This document shows positions 43,706 through 53,280 of a stretch of DNA of 64,000 bases, piece by piece. The stretch is from Mycolicibacterium poriferae. Its GTDB lineage: Bacteria; Actinomycetota; Actinomycetes; Mycobacteriales; Mycobacteriaceae. The stretch covers positions 2,046,001 through 2,110,000 of the forward strand of contig NZ_AP022570.1 of the NCBI RefSeq assembly GCF_010728325.1, read 5' to 3'. Numbering within the stretch: the stretch's first letter is position 1; every line of letters begins with the position of its first letter. Below the pieces are notes generated by a model, which saw only the letters and a program-made list of their open reading frames with translations, made no database searches and was not told the origin of the DNA. The translations under genes were made by a program, and so were the position numbers.

Positions 43706-44572
43706 ATGGGAAGAGTCGTTCTAGGAACAGAAGCTGTCGCCGGTGGGCTGGTGACGGCCGGCCAGCTTCGATACGGGTACCGGCGGCTGTATCCCAATGT
43801 CTATGTCCCGCGGCACCAACCGCCGTCATTGACGGACAACGCGATAGGCGCATGGCTGTGGTCGGGTCGCCGGGGCATCGTCACGGGTCGAGCTGCGGCA
43901 CGACTCCACGGGGCGCTGTGGGTGAGTGAGCAGTCGCCGGTCGAGTTGAACTTCAACTGCCGACGACCGCCGGCGGGCATCATCGCCCGCAACGAACGAG
44001 TCGGCTGCGACGAGGTGATCCAGATCGGTGATCTGGCCGCGACGACAGTCCACCGAACTGCATTCGACGTCGGCAGGTTTCTGCCCTTGGACGCGGCGGT
44101 CGAGCACCTGGACGCGCTAGCCAATGCCACAGGTCTGACGCCCGAACGAGTGAAACCGCTGACAGATCAGTACAGCGGGGCGCGCGGGATGAAGACGCTG
44201 CGCAAGGCGCTCGACCTGATGGACGGCGGAGCCGAGTCGCCACAAGAGACCCGGCTGCGGCTTCTCCTCATGAAACACTTTCCCCGCCCGACCACGCAGA
44301 TACCGGTGCTCGACGGTCATGGTGTGCCGTTCGCTCGTGTGGACATGGGTTGGGAAGACCTCATGATTGCCGTCGAATACGACGGCAAGCAGCATCAGAC
44401 CGATCGAGATCGATACGTGCGCGATCAGCGTCGAGTGCGACGCATCTGCCGACGTGGGTGGCTGCACATCAAGGTCATCGCCGAAGATCGACCGTTCGAG
44501 ATCATTGAGCGAGTGAGAGCCGCCAGGGCTAGCCGCGAACGTGCATCCCTTGTAGCCCGTCGCGCCTCCTGA
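43706..44572 (+). CDS. DUF559/AbiEi-like protein with Vsr-type nuclease fold, bracketed by palindromes
   Basis: This 288-residue protein has an N-terminal region of the AbiEi/winged-helix type with RRLYPNVYVPR and GIVTGRAAARLHGALW. Its C-terminal PD-(D/E)xK-like core includes D213, W216, E224-Y-D226-G and H230. This is the arrangement of DUF559 proteins related to very-short-patch-repair nucleases and used in AbiE-type systems. A second DUF559 gene is at 56218. Its last dozen codons, including the TGA, lie within the closing 65-bp palindrome, so the C-terminal tail ASRERASLVARRAS is repeat-encoded. No matching nucleotidyltransferase (AbiEii) toxin is adjacent. Confidence 0.75.
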   Translation: MGRVVLGTEAVAGGLVTAGQLRYGYRRLYPNVYVPRHQPPSLTDNAIGAWLWSGRRGIVTGRAAARLHGALWVSEQSPVELNFNCRRPPAGIIARNERVGCDEVIQIGDLAATTVHRTAFDVGRFLPLDAAVEHLDALANATGLTPERVKPLTDQYSGARGMKTLRKALDLMDGGAESPQETRLRLLLMKHFPRPTTQIPVLDGHGVPFARVDMGWEDLMIAVEYDGKQHQTDRDRYVRDQRRVRRICRRGWLHIKVIAEDRPFEIIERVRAARASRERASLVARRAS

Positions 44573-44597
44573 CTACAGGGAATGCACGTTCGCGGCA
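44533..44597. repeat. 65-bp palindromic element overlapping the DUF559 stop
   Basis: This copy has the same length as the one at 43573. The right arm is identical to that copy, and the left arm differs at two positions (CATCCCTTG). The DUF559 stop codon (44570-44572) is in the loop. The NUDIX gene on the other strand ends 3 bp beyond it, so it could terminate transcription from both sides. Confidence 0.88.
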
Positions 44598-44599
44598 CC

Positions 44600-45145
44600 T
44601 CAGGCGAGTCCAGGGGGCTTGGCGGCATGGGCGAGTTGGGCCAGGCCGAAGTCGGTGTCGTCGGGCAGCTCGGCCAGCGGCCACCACTTCAGGTCGAGTG
44701 ACTCGTCGCTGACGACGATCCGCGCGCCGGCGGGAGCGCGGACGACGAACTGCACATCGAGATGACGCGTTGGCACGCCGAGTGAACAGGTCACCGGGTG
44801 CACATGCAGCGCCGCGGGCGTGGGCGCGATCGTCAGGCCGTCGATGCCGGATTCCTCGGTGGCTTCCCGCAGCGCCGCGGCGACGAGGGTGTCGTCCGAC
44901 GGTTCGCAGTGTCCGCCCAGCTGCAGCCAGCGGCCCACGCGCGGATGCAAAGTGAGGAGCGCGTGGGTGCCGTCGTGGTCGAGCACCAGCGCCGAGGCGG
45001 TGATGTGGCCGGGCACGCACTCGCGCAGGCACGCGTCGGCGCGGGCGTCGAGGAAGGCCAACACCGCGTGACGTACGGAATCCTGCGCCGGGTCCTCCGG
45101 GTGCCAGGCGCTCAGCACGTCGACCGCGGACTGGTGCAGGGTCAT
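44600..45145 (-). CDS. NUDIX hydrolase
   Basis: From ATG 45145 (MTLHQSAVDVLSAWHPEDP) the product is 181 residues. The Nudix box G-x5-E-x7-R-E-x2-E-E-x-G is present in slightly degenerate form as GGHCEPSDDTLVAAALREATEESGIDG (about 76-102). The core HxxxxGRWLQLGGH precedes it. NUDIX enzymes hydrolyse nucleoside-diphosphate-linked substrates such as oxidised nucleotides or nucleotide sugars. It lies about 150 bp downstream of fbiB on the same strand, and a NUDIX domain often accompanies F420 genes in actinobacteria. The substrate is unknown. Confidence 0.87.
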   Translation of the reverse strand: MTLHQSAVDVLSAWHPEDPAQDSVRHAVLAFLDARADACLRECVPGHITASALVLDHDGTHALLTLHPRVGRWLQLGGHCEPSDDTLVAAALREATEESGIDGLTIAPTPAALHVHPVTCSLGVPTRHLDVQFVVRAPAGARIVVSDESLDLKWWPLAELPDDTDFGLAQLAHAAKPPGLA

Positions 45146-45296
45146 CGGGACCTGCTGTACGCACAGGCGCTCACCGGGACCGTCCGCTGCTGGACGCGGC
45201 GTGGTTGTCGACGGCTGGCGCAGACGAGCACGCCGAATCGTCCCCGCCGCGGGGGTCGAGCTCGCTCGACCCGACGACCTCCCGAATCCACCACAG

Positions 45297-46640
45297 TCAC
45301 TTGCGCACCAGCAGACCGTCGGTCGGCACAGGGTCTCGCGGCGGCGGTGGCCCACCCGCGGCATGCCCGATGGCGATCGCACCCAGCGGCTCCCAGTCCT
45401 CGGGCAACTCCAGTGATGAGCGCACCAGATCCGGGGCGAAGATCGTCGACCCGATCCAGCAGCTGCCTACCCCGCGCACCGCCAGCGCAACGAGCAACCC
45501 CTGCACCGCCGCGCCCGCCGCCACCGTGAACATGGTGTGCTCGGCAGCGGTACGACGCTCGTCGGGATAGGTGTGCGCACCGTCGGGAACCATGAACGGG
45601 ATCACCAATTCGGGCGCGTCGTAGAGAATCTGGCCGCGGCCGACCCGACGCTCCACTGACTCGGGGTCTCGGCCGTCGCCGGACAGGTCGGCGCGCCACC
45701 GATCCTTCATCGCATCGAGCAACGCCAGACGCACCGCCTGGTCCTGCACCCACACGAACCGCACCGGCCGGGTGTGGTGAGGAGCGGGGGCGGTCAGCGC
45801 CTCGGCCACCGCGTCCTCGATCACCGCCGGGTCGACGGGTTCGTCGCTGAACTGGCGTATCGAGCGGCGCAGCAGCTGGGCCTGTGAACGACCCAGTGCG
45901 ATGGCCTCCTCGGTGCCCAGCCAGAACAGATCCTCTTCGCCGGCGCGGACCAGCGTGCGCGCCGAGGACCCGTCGTCGTGCAGAGCCAGCCCCCGCACGA
46001 CGGCGACCGGAACCGCGGTCAGCTTGCCCTTCACCAGATCGGCGGCCGCGGCGATCTCGTCGGCGACGGCGATCTCGGTGACGATCAGTTCGTTGCCGTG
46101 CCGATCGTGTTCGCCCGCGTAGCCGTGCAGCACCGTCAACCCGGCCGCGCCGATCGCGACGTCGGTCTGACCGGTGCGCCAGGCGCGGCCCATGGTGTCG
46201 GTGATCACCACACCCACGCGCACCCCGAGTCGCTCACGCAACTCCTGCACCAGCCGTCGCGCGCTGCCGTCGGGATCGACGGGCAGCAGCGCCAGTTCGG
46301 CGGAGTCCACGTTCGAGCCGTCCACCCCGGCCGCGGCCTGCACCAGACCGAGTGCGTTCTCGGTGATCAGCGTGCGACCCTTGCGCGCCAGCACTCGTAC
46401 CGACTCGGCGTCGATCAGCCTGCGCCGCAACGTGTCCCGCAGCTCCGGATCAGTCGGTGCGTCGACCATCCGGCCCTCACATTTGGACAGCACCTTGCTG
46501 GTGACCACGACCACATCGTCGTCGCGCAGCCACGGCGCGGCCTGTGCGAGAGCCGCGGCGAGGTCGTCGCCGGGCCGAAACTCCGGCAGGCCCCCGACGG
46601 GAAGGAGTTCCACCCGCGCCGACGTGCCGTGGTCGGTCAC
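45297..46640 (-). CDS. fbiB: Bifunctional F420:gamma-glutamyl ligase / nitroreductase-fold protein
   Basis: This 447-residue protein has an N-terminal CofE-type domain (about 10-245) with [64 protein letters not shown] and [22 protein letters not shown], fused to a C-terminal nitroreductase domain (about 250-447) starting [15 protein letters not shown]. This fusion is the actinobacterial FbiB, which finishes dehydro-F420-0 by FMN-dependent reduction and adds the poly-glutamate tail. Its ATG overlaps the fbiA stop by 4 bp, so fbiA and fbiB are one operon. Confidence 0.95.
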   Translation of the reverse strand: MTDHGTSARVELLPVGGLPEFRPGDDLAAALAQAAPWLRDDDVVVVTSKVLSKCEGRMVDAPTDPELRDTLRRRLIDAESVRVLARKGRTLITENALGLVQAAAGVDGSNVDSAELALLPVDPDGSARRLVQELRERLGVRVGVVITDTMGRAWRTGQTDVAIGAAGLTVLHGYAGEHDRHGNELIVTEIAVADEIAAAADLVKGKLTAVPVAVVRGLALHDDGSSARTLVRAGEEDLFWLGTEEAIALGRSQAQLLRRSIRQFSDEPVDPAVIEDAVAEALTAPAPHHTRPVRFVWVQDQAVRLALLDAMKDRWRADLSGDGRDPESVERRVGRGQILYDAPELVIPFMVPDGAHTYPDERRTAAEHTMFTVAAGAAVQGLLVALAVRGVGSCWIGSTIFAPDLVRSSLELPEDWEPLGAIAIGHAAGGPPPPRDPVPTDGLLVRK

Positions 46641-47623
46641 GGCGCCACCCCGGCCAGCTCCATGCCGGCGCGCACCATCTCGGCCGTCACCGCCGGCTCG
46701 GTCATCAACAACGGCACCGCGCGCACGTCGACACCGGGCACCGTGGCGTGATCACCCTCGTGGATCAGCCAGCCGTCCAGGACCCCGGTCGACGACCGTG
46801 CCCCATAATGCGCGCCGACCGCCTCCGAGGTGGTGTCCACACCGATCAGGTTCAGGCAGGTATCAGCCATGCCGCGCAACGGCTTTCCGGCGACGATGGG
46901 GGAGTAGCCGATCACCGGCGCCGACGTCGTGCGCAGCGCCGCCCGCACCCCGCCGATACCGAGGATGGGTCCGATGCTGACCACCGGGTTCGACGGGGCG
47001 ATCAACACGATGTCGGCACCCTCGATGGCCTCGGTCACACCCGGAGCTGCGGTCGCCTTGTCGGCACCGATGAACGCGAAACTGTCCGTGGGTACTTGGG
47101 CGCGGTAGCGCACCCACCACTCCTGGAAGTGGATGGCCTTCTTCTCTCCGTCGGCCGGATCGGTGATCACGACGTGAGTTTCGGCACGGTCGTCGCTGAC
47201 GGGCAACAACCTCGCGCCGGGCTGCCATCGGGTGCACAACGCCTCGGTGATAGCCGACAAGGGATAGCCGGCCCGCAGCATCTGGGTGCGCACCAGATGC
47301 GTCGCCAGATCACGATCGCCGAGCCCGAACCAATCCGGCTGCACGCCGTAGGCCGCGAGTTCCTCCTTGGCATGCCAGGTTTCGTCGCGGTGCCCCCAAC
47401 CCCGTTCCGGGTCGATGCCGCCGCCGAGGGTGTACATGCAGGTGTCGAGGTCGGGGCAGATGCGCACCCCGAACATCCACGCGTCGTCACCGATGTTGAC
47501 CACCGCGGTCAGCTCATGCGGCGACTCTTCACCGCTGCCGAACTGGCCAAGGCCGAGCAGATGCTGCACCCCGAGCAGGAAGCGCGCGCCTCCCACGCCG
47601 CCCACCAGTACAGTGACTTTCAC
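46637..47623 (-). CDS. fbiA: 2-phospho-L-lactate (phosphoenolpyruvate) transferase for F420
   Basis: The conserved N-terminus [23 protein letters not shown] begins at GTG 47623. Codons further upstream in frame are non-conserved. This gives 328 residues, close to the family length. Other marks are [25 protein letters not shown] (about 44-68), [13 protein letters not shown] and [18 protein letters not shown] (about 205-222). FbiA couples the activated three-carbon acid from FbiD to Fo, making dehydro-F420-0. It is divergent from whiB2 with about 310 bp between starts. Confidence 0.94.
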   Translation of the reverse strand: MKVTVLVGGVGGARFLLGVQHLLGLGQFGSGEESPHELTAVVNIGDDAWMFGVRICPDLDTCMYTLGGGIDPERGWGHRDETWHAKEELAAYGVQPDWFGLGDRDLATHLVRTQMLRAGYPLSAITEALCTRWQPGARLLPVSDDRAETHVVITDPADGEKKAIHFQEWWVRYRAQVPTDSFAFIGADKATAAPGVTEAIEGADIVLIAPSNPVVSIGPILGIGGVRAALRTTSAPVIGYSPIVAGKPLRGMADTCLNLIGVDTTSEAVGAHYGARSSTGVLDGWLIHEGDHATVPGVDVRAVPLLMTEPAVTAEMVRAGMELAGVAP

Positions 47624-47766
47624 ACCGAACGAGAGTAGGCGCTGTGCGCCGAAGAGTTTCGCCGGGTGGCTTGCGGATGGGGCCAGTGACCCGAACGTGA
47701 CAGACACGCCAACGCGCGACGCGCCGAATTGATGTCACGGAATGATATGAATTCCTGTTCTAGCGC

Positions 47767-47795
47767 TTGACCCACGCTGCCTACCCGTGTGTAAT
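47767..47795 (+). promoter_or_regulatory. Candidate sigma-A promoter of whiB2
   Basis: TTGACC at 47767-47772 and TGTAAT at 47790-47795 are separated by 17 bp, each one mismatch from the vegetative consensus. Transcription would start near 47802, leaving a leader of about 135 nt before the whiB2 ATG. A TGTG...CACA pair overlaps the -10 region and could bind a regulator. Confidence 0.55.
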
Positions 47796-47935
47796 CACAG
47801 CAGTGTCATTTCGCGGTTGGCCGGCCGGTTCCGGTGTCGCAGACCGAGATTCGATCACTTGTTCGAATTGAGATGGCCGCACCTTCATAAGTGGGGCTTT
47901 TTTAAACGGATCTACGAGACCTGGAGGAGGGGAAC

Positions 47936-48346
47936 ATGGCATTTGAGCAGGCCGATTTCGGCGATTCGGTCCGGTTCGACAACAGGCTCCTCGGATCGGT
48001 GGGGAGTGCTTCGCACATCCAGACCGGACCGATGCCGGCAGAGATCAATGGTCGTCCGCAGCTGAGTCTGGTGCCCAGCACCAGCACCAGTACCGACGAC
48101 TTCTTCGACTCCGACACCGAGTCGATCGAAGACCAGTGGCAGGAACGCGCGCTGTGCGCGCAGACCGACCCCGAGGCGTTCTTCCCCGAGAAGGGCGGCT
48201 CGACCCGCGAAGCCAAGCGGATCTGCCAGGGCTGCGAGGTGCGCGACGAGTGCCTCGAGTACGCGCTGGCTCACGATGAGCGCTTCGGCATCTGGGGTGG
48301 ACTCTCCGAGCGGGAGCGTCGTCGCCTCAAGCGCGGCATCATCTAG
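47936..48346 (+). CDS. whiB2: WhiB2/WhmD iron-sulfur regulator
   Basis: This 136-residue protein follows a strong GAGGAGGGG ribosome site. Four cysteines (C74, C97, C100, C106; C-x2-C-x5-C) bind a [4Fe-4S] cluster, GIWGGL (118-123) is the WhiB beta-turn that contacts sigma factor, and the C-terminus ERERRRLKRGII is the DNA-binding tail. WhiB2 (WhmD in M. smegmatis) is essential for septation and division. The N-terminal 65 residues are Ser/Thr/Asp-rich and less conserved, making it longer than the M. tuberculosis form. The well placed ATG is the most likely start, but an internal start is possible. Confidence 0.94.
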   Translation: MAFEQADFGDSVRFDNRLLGSVGSASHIQTGPMPAEINGRPQLSLVPSTSTSTDDFFDSDTESIEDQWQERALCAQTDPEAFFPEKGGSTREAKRICQGCEVRDECLEYALAHDERFGIWGGLSERERRRLKRGII

Positions 48347-48436
48347 CCGCCGCGCACGCGCGCACGGCATCACACGCTCTTCATGCGGGCGCGGATGCGC
48401 GGCACGCGCAGCGCACCAGACCCAACAGGATCCCTC

Positions 48437-48859
48437 TCAGTCGTCGTCGATGCTCGGATCGATCACCGACGGTTCGACCCCCAGATAGGTGGCCACCTGA
48501 GCCACCAGCAGTTCGTGCAGCAGCTCGGTCAGCTCCAGGGTGTCCTTGGCTCGACGCTCGATCGGCTTGCGGAACAACACAATTCGCGCCCGCGTGGCAT
48601 TTCCGCGGACATCGACCCCCGCGGGTATCAGCCGGGCCAGCGCAATCGGACCGTCGGCGATCACCTCCGGTGGCCACTGCACACTGTCCGGATCCTTCGG
48701 CGACAGCCGGGGAATCTCGTCGACCGCCACGTCGAGCGTCGCCACCCGGTCCTGCCACCGGCGCTCGATCGGCTCGTAAGCCTCCAGCACCGCCATGTCG
48801 AACCGCTCGGCGCGGCTGCGCCAACCCGGAACGCTCGGCGGAAGCAGTGGTCCACGCAT
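48437..48859 (-). CDS. Conserved actinobacterial metallopeptidase-like protein (Rv3259-type)
   Basis: This 140-residue protein starts MRGPLLPPSVPGWRSRAERF, includes AVLEAYEPIERRWQDRVATLDVAVDEIPRL and GPIALARLIPAGVDVRGNATRARIVLFRKPIE, and ends with LLHELLVAQVATYLGVEPSVIDP. It carries an H-E but no full HExxH, so zinc-peptidase activity is doubtful though the family is annotated that way. It is divergent from the DUF3499 gene (133 bp between starts), the order seen in M. tuberculosis between whiB2 and manB. A GTG upstream would add about nine basic residues. Confidence 0.82.
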   Translation of the reverse strand: MRGPLLPPSVPGWRSRAERFDMAVLEAYEPIERRWQDRVATLDVAVDEIPRLSPKDPDSVQWPPEVIADGPIALARLIPAGVDVRGNATRARIVLFRKPIERRAKDTLELTELLHELLVAQVATYLGVEPSVIDPSIDDD

Positions 48860-48991
48860 CTCGCGGCCCCGCCGCGACCCCCGGTGGTTGCGCCGCGTCA
48901 CGCAGAAGATCGTAACGGTTGAGAGTCGGCGCGCCCGCGGCTGCGCGTGTCCGCCGCGATGCCGACGACGCTGCACGATAACCTCACGTCC

Positions 48992-49420
48992 GTGAATGTT
49001 CCCCGTCGCTGCTGCCGGCCCGGGTGCCCTCACTACGCGGTCGCGACGCTGACGTTCGTGTACTCCGACTCGACGGCCGTAGTGGGGCCGCTGGCGACCG
49101 TGTCCGAGCCGCACTCCTGGGACCTGTGCGTCATGCACGCCGGCCGGATCACCGCGCCGCGCGGCTGGGAGCTGGTCCGCCACGCCGGTCCGCTGCCGTC
49201 GCACCCCGATGACGACGACCTGGTCGCCCTGGCCGACGCCGTACGCGAAGGCCGCGAGGGCAGAGGAGCGGGCGGGGGCCCGGTACACGGCTTCACCGGA
49301 TTCACCGACCCCGTCAGCGGCGCCCAGAGCGGCGCATTGATGGCACCGCCGACCCGCAAACCCGAGACCAACGGCCGTCGTCGCGGCCATCTGCGCGTTC
49401 TGCCCGACCCCACCGACTGA
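48992..49420 (+). CDS. DUF3499 family protein
   Basis: From GTG 48992 the product is 142 residues, starting MNVPRRCCRPGCPHYAVATL and continuing TFVYSDSTAVVGPL and EPHSWDLCVMHAGRITAPRGWELVRH. The C-C-x3-C pattern with a later C-x2-H suggests a small zinc site, as in other DUF3499 proteins of actinobacteria. The C-terminal third is Gly/Pro-rich and probably disordered. It precedes manB on the same strand, as in related genomes. The function is unknown. Confidence 0.85.
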   Translation: MNVPRRCCRPGCPHYAVATLTFVYSDSTAVVGPLATVSEPHSWDLCVMHAGRITAPRGWELVRHAGPLPSHPDDDDLVALADAVREGREGRGAGGGPVHGFTGFTDPVSGAQSGALMAPPTRKPETNGRRRGHLRVLPDPTD

Positions 49421-49429
49421 CCCGATCCC

Positions 49430-49475
49430 CGAAATCGCTCCCCAGCAGGGACGTCGCTGATGGAATGCGATTTCG
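49430..49475. terminator. Inverted repeat between the DUF3499 gene and manB
   Basis: CGAAATCGC (49430-49438) and GCGATTTCG (49467-49475) are perfect 9-bp arms 28 bp apart, located 10 bp after the DUF3499 stop. It may terminate transcription or be a further dispersed palindrome. It has no T-run. Confidence 0.35.
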
Positions 49476-49550
49476 CAATCCCGGGGCGGCCATATTGATG
49501 CGCGGCGACGGCTAGGCTGGAACCACCAGTCCTGTCGTCCAAGGAGCCCT

Positions 49551-50942
49551 ATGTCCCGGTCCGCCGCGGCGGTGCAGCGCGTGATCAAGGCCTACGACGT
49601 TCGTGGGCTCGTGGGTGAGGAAATCGACGACGCATTCGTCCGCGAAGTCGGGGCCTCCTTCGCGCGGTTGATGCGCGACGGTGAGAACTCCACGCAGGTC
49701 GTCCTCGGTTACGACATGCGGGCCAGCTCGCCGGTGCTCGCCGCCGCGTTCGCCGAAGGCGTCATGGACCAGGGCCTCGACGTCGTGCGCATCGGCCTCG
49801 CCTCCACCGACCAGCTCTACTTCGCCTCCGGCTTGCTGAACTGCCCCGGTGCGATGTTCACCGCCAGCCACAACCCGGCCGCCTACAACGGCATCAAGCT
49901 GTGCCGGGCCGGCGCCAAACCCGTCGGCAAGGACACCGGCCTGACCACGATCAGCGACGAGGTCATCGCGGGCGTCCCCGGCTACGACGGCACCCGCGGA
50001 ACCCTGTCCGACCGCGACGTCCTCGTCGACTACGGGCAGTTCCTGCGCTCGCTGGTCGACGTCGGCAGCCTGCGCCCGCTCAACGTGGCCGTCGACGCCG
50101 GCAACGGGATGGCCGGCCACACCACCCCGGCGGTGCTGGGACCCATCCCGTCGATGACGGTCTTCCCGCTGTACTTCGAGCTCGACGGCACCTTCCCCAA
50201 CCACGAGGCCAACCCGCTGGAACCGGCCAACCTCGTGGATCTGCAGGAGTTCGTCGTGCAGACCGGCGCCGACATCGGCCTGGCATTCGACGGTGACGCC
50301 GACCGCTGCTTCGTCGTCGACGAGAAGGGGCAGGCCGTGTCGCCGTCGGCGGTCACCGCGCTGGTCGCCGCCCGCGAACTGAGCCGCGAGATCGGCGCGA
50401 CGGTCATCCACAACCTGATCACCTCCCGCGCGGTGCCCGAACTGGTCACCGAACGCGGCGGCACGCCGGTGCGTTCGCGGGTCGGCCACTCCTACATCAA
50501 GGCACTGATGGCCGAGACCGGCGCCATCTTCGGCGGCGAGCACTCCGCGCACTACTACTTCCGCGACTTCTGGGGTGCTGACTCCGGCATGCTGGCCGCG
50601 CTGCACGTGCTCGCCGCGCTCGGCGAACAGGACCGCCCGCTGTCGGATCTGATGGCCGACTACCAACGCTACGAATCCTCCGGCGAGATCAACTTCACCG
50701 TCACCGACGCGCCCGCCGTCGTCGAATCGGTGCTCAAGTCGTTCGGGCCGCGCGTGCACGGCATCGACCACCTCGACGGGGTCACCGTCGACCTCGGCGA
50801 CGGCAGCTGGTTCAACCTGCGCATGTCCAACACCGAACCGCTGTTGCGACTCAACGTCGAAGCGTTGACCGCCGAAGGTGTCAGCGGGCTCGTCGACGAG
50901 ATCGGCGGCTACATCCGCGCCGGCACCAGGGAATTGACGTGA
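49551..50942 (+). CDS. manB: Phosphomannomutase
   Basis: This 463-residue alpha-D-phosphohexomutase has KAYDVRGLVGEEIDDAF near the N-terminus, the phosphoserine loop GAMFTASHNPAAYNGIKL (about 101-118), the metal loop AFDGDADRCFVVDEKG (about 243-258), a sugar-binding GGEHSAHYYFRDFWGADSG (about 325-343) and the phosphate-binding RMSNTEPLLRLNVEA (about 423-437). It interconverts mannose-6-P and mannose-1-P for GDP-mannose, feeding PIM, LM and LAM synthesis. It overlaps the next gene by 4 bp and starts the manB-tobH-manA operon. Confidence 0.95.
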   Translation: MSRSAAAVQRVIKAYDVRGLVGEEIDDAFVREVGASFARLMRDGENSTQVVLGYDMRASSPVLAAAFAEGVMDQGLDVVRIGLASTDQLYFASGLLNCPGAMFTASHNPAAYNGIKLCRAGAKPVGKDTGLTTISDEVIAGVPGYDGTRGTLSDRDVLVDYGQFLRSLVDVGSLRPLNVAVDAGNGMAGHTTPAVLGPIPSMTVFPLYFELDGTFPNHEANPLEPANLVDLQEFVVQTGADIGLAFDGDADRCFVVDEKGQAVSPSAVTALVAARELSREIGATVIHNLITSRAVPELVTERGGTPVRSRVGHSYIKALMAETGAIFGGEHSAHYYFRDFWGADSGMLAALHVLAALGEQDRPLSDLMADYQRYESSGEINFTVTDAPAVVESVLKSFGPRVHGIDHLDGVTVDLGDGSWFNLRMSNTEPLLRLNVEALTAEGVSGLVDEIGGYIRAGTRELT

Positions 50943-52048
50943 GCACGCCGGCCTCGGCCGCTGTGGTGGACCTCGACGACGCCGAGGGCCTGCTCGAAGC
51001 CGACCGGATGGGGTTGCTGCGCGCCGCCTCGATGGCCGGAGCGCAGGTGCGGGCCACCGCCGCCGCCCTCGACGAGGGCGACCTCGACGCGGTGGCCTCG
51101 GACTCCCCGCCGCGCACCATCGTGTGGATGGCCGGGCGCGGCAACGCCCACACCGCCGGCACCATGCTGGCCGCGATCCTCGGCGGATCGGTCGGCGCCC
51201 CGTTCGTCGTCGTGTCCGAGCCACCGATGTGGATCGGCGCCCTCGACGTCCTGATCCTCGCCGGCGACGACCCGGGCGAACCCGCGCTGGTCTCCGCTGC
51301 GGCCACCGGTGTGCGCCGCGGTGCGCGCGTCGTCGTCATCGCGCCGTATGAAGGCCCGCTGCGCGACGCCACCTCCGGCCGCTCGGTCGCGCTGCCCCCG
51401 CGGGTGCCGATGCCCGACGACTTCACCCTGACCCGCTACCTGGCCGCCGGCCTGGCGGTCGTGCAGGTGATCACGCCCGGCGCGCAGGCCGATCTGGCCA
51501 CGCTGGCCGACCAACTCGACGACGAAGCGCTGCACAACAGCGCCGCGCGCGACCTGTTCACCAACCCGGCCAAGGTGCTCGCCGAGCAGATGGCCGGTTA
51601 CGACGTCGTCTTCGCCGGCGACTGCGCGGCCACCCTCGCGCTGGCGCGTCATGCCGCGACGGTGATGCTGCGCGTCGCTCACCAGACCGTCGCCGCCGTC
51701 GACCTGGCCGATGTGCTGGTCGCGATCGGCACCGGGTGGGGCCGCGGGCCCTCATCCGACAGCGACGAGCTGTCCATCTTCCATGACGAGCAGATCGACG
51801 GACCGAGACCGGCGCGCACCCGCACCTTCGTGCTGGCCTCCGACGCGCAGCGGCCCGAGATCTCCGCGCGGCTCAGGGGTTTTGACGACATCAAGGTCGT
51901 CAACGCCAACGACGTCCCGGACGTCGTGATGGCGGGGGGAGATCGGGAGGTGCCGGCCACCGCGCCGGGACGTCTCGAACAACAATTAGCGCTGTTGGCG
52001 GTCCGCCTCGAAATGGCGGCGGTCTACCTGCGGCTGGTTCGAGGTTGA
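50939..52048 (+). CDS. SIS-fold/TobH-like protein between manB and manA
   Basis: This 369-residue protein from GTG 50939 includes ADRMGLLRAASMAGAQVR, IVWMAGRGNAHTAGTML (about 60-76), VSEPPMWIGALDVLILAGDDPGEPALVSAAATGVRRGARVVVIAP (about 92-136) and VFAGDCAATLALARHAATVML (about 221-241). The glycine-rich loops fit two SIS (sugar isomerase) folds, as in bifunctional phosphoglucose/phosphomannose isomerases, but the catalytic residues are not obvious. The gene keeps this position between manB and manA in mycobacteria (Rv3256c by memory). It may help or regulate hexose-phosphate isomerisation. Confidence 0.8.
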   Translation: MSTPASAAVVDLDDAEGLLEADRMGLLRAASMAGAQVRATAAALDEGDLDAVASDSPPRTIVWMAGRGNAHTAGTMLAAILGGSVGAPFVVVSEPPMWIGALDVLILAGDDPGEPALVSAAATGVRRGARVVVIAPYEGPLRDATSGRSVALPPRVPMPDDFTLTRYLAAGLAVVQVITPGAQADLATLADQLDDEALHNSAARDLFTNPAKVLAEQMAGYDVVFAGDCAATLALARHAATVMLRVAHQTVAAVDLADVLVAIGTGWGRGPSSDSDELSIFHDEQIDGPRPARTRTFVLASDAQRPEISARLRGFDDIKVVNANDVPDVVMAGGDREVPATAPGRLEQQLALLAVRLEMAAVYLRLVRG

Positions 52049-52053
52049 GGTAA

Positions 52054-53280
52054 GTGCATCTGCTGAGGGGAGCGGTCCGGACCTATGCATGGGGTTCGCG
52101 AACCGCGATTGCCGATTTCACCGGGGCGCCCAGTCCCACACCGCATCCGGAGGCCGAACTATGGTTCGGTGCCCACCCGGGCGACCCGGCGTGGCTGCAG
52201 GACGACGACACCGAGCGCTCACTGCTCGACGCGCTGCGCGCCGATCCGGAAAGCGAACTCGGGCCGGCGGTGCGCGGCCGATTCGGTGACACGCTGCCGT
52301 TCCTGGTGAAGGTGCTGGCCGCCGACGAGCCGCTGTCGCTGCAGGCCCATCCGAGCAGCGAGCAGGCACTCGAGGGCTTCACCCGCGAAGAACGCATGGG
52401 CATCCCGATCACCGCGCCCACCCGTAACTACCGCGACCGCAGCCACAAACCCGAAATCCTCGTCGCTCTTGACCAGTTCGAGGCGCTCGCCGGATTCCGG
52501 CCCGTGGCGCGCACCGTCGAGCTGATGCGTGCGCTGGGCGTCGCCGACCTCGACCCGTTCATCGGCCTGCTCGATGGACAGTCCGACGGCGACGGGTTGC
52601 GCGCACTGTTCACCACGTGGATCACGTTCCCGCAGCCCGACCTCGATGTGCTGGTGCCCGCGGTGATCGACGGGGCGATCGACTACGTGCGTTCGGGGGC
52701 AACCGAATTCGAGCGGGAAGCCAAGACGGTGCTCGAGCTGGGTGAACGCTACCCCGGTGACGCCGGCGTGCTGTGTTCGCTGTTGCTCAACCGGCTGTCG
52801 CTGGCGCCGGGCGAGGCGATCTACCTGCCCGCGGGCAACCTGCACGCCTACCTGCACGGGATCGGCGTCGAGGTGATGGCCAACTCCGACAACGTGCTGC
52901 GCGGCGGCCTGACCCCCAAGCACGTCGACGTGCCCGAACTGCTGCGCGTGCTCGACTTCACCCCCGCCGAGGACGTCGTGGTCCGGCCCGAATCATGTTC
53001 CGACGGAGAAGAACTCGTCTACCGCACGCCGGCGCCGGAGTTCGCGGTGTCGGTGTTGCGCATCGACGAGGGCAACCTCGGCCACGAGATCGACGCGCCC
53101 ACCCGCCACGACGGACCGCAGATCCTGCTGTGCGCCGAGGGTGCGGTCACCGTGCACGCCAAGACCCGCTCGGTGGTGCTGGAACGCGGCAAGGCGGCCT
53201 GGGTTGCCGCCGACGACGGACCGATCAGGCTGAGCGCGCAGGAGCCGACCCGGCTGTTCCGGGTGACCGTCGGGATCTAG
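52054..53280 (+). CDS. manA: Mannose-6-phosphate isomerase (type I)
   Basis: This 408-residue cupin enzyme starts at GTG 52054 with MHLLRGAVRTYAWGSRTAI. Zinc-site blocks are visible: ELWFGAHP (about 30-37), LSLQAHPSSEQA (about 93-104), HKPEILVAL (about 131-139) and YLPAGNLHAYLHGIGVEVMANSDNVLRGGLTPKHVD (about 257-292). It converts fructose-6-P to mannose-6-P, the entry to GDP-mannose. Its 3' end runs 56 bp into the convergent FAD oxidoreductase gene. Confidence 0.95.
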   Translation: MHLLRGAVRTYAWGSRTAIADFTGAPSPTPHPEAELWFGAHPGDPAWLQDDDTERSLLDALRADPESELGPAVRGRFGDTLPFLVKVLAADEPLSLQAHPSSEQALEGFTREERMGIPITAPTRNYRDRSHKPEILVALDQFEALAGFRPVARTVELMRALGVADLDPFIGLLDGQSDGDGLRALFTTWITFPQPDLDVLVPAVIDGAIDYVRSGATEFEREAKTVLELGERYPGDAGVLCSLLLNRLSLAPGEAIYLPAGNLHAYLHGIGVEVMANSDNVLRGGLTPKHVDVPELLRVLDFTPAEDVVVRPESCSDGEELVYRTPAPEFAVSVLRIDEGNLGHEIDAPTRHDGPQILLCAEGAVTVHAKTRSVVLERGKAAWVAADDGPIRLSAQEPTRLFRVTVGI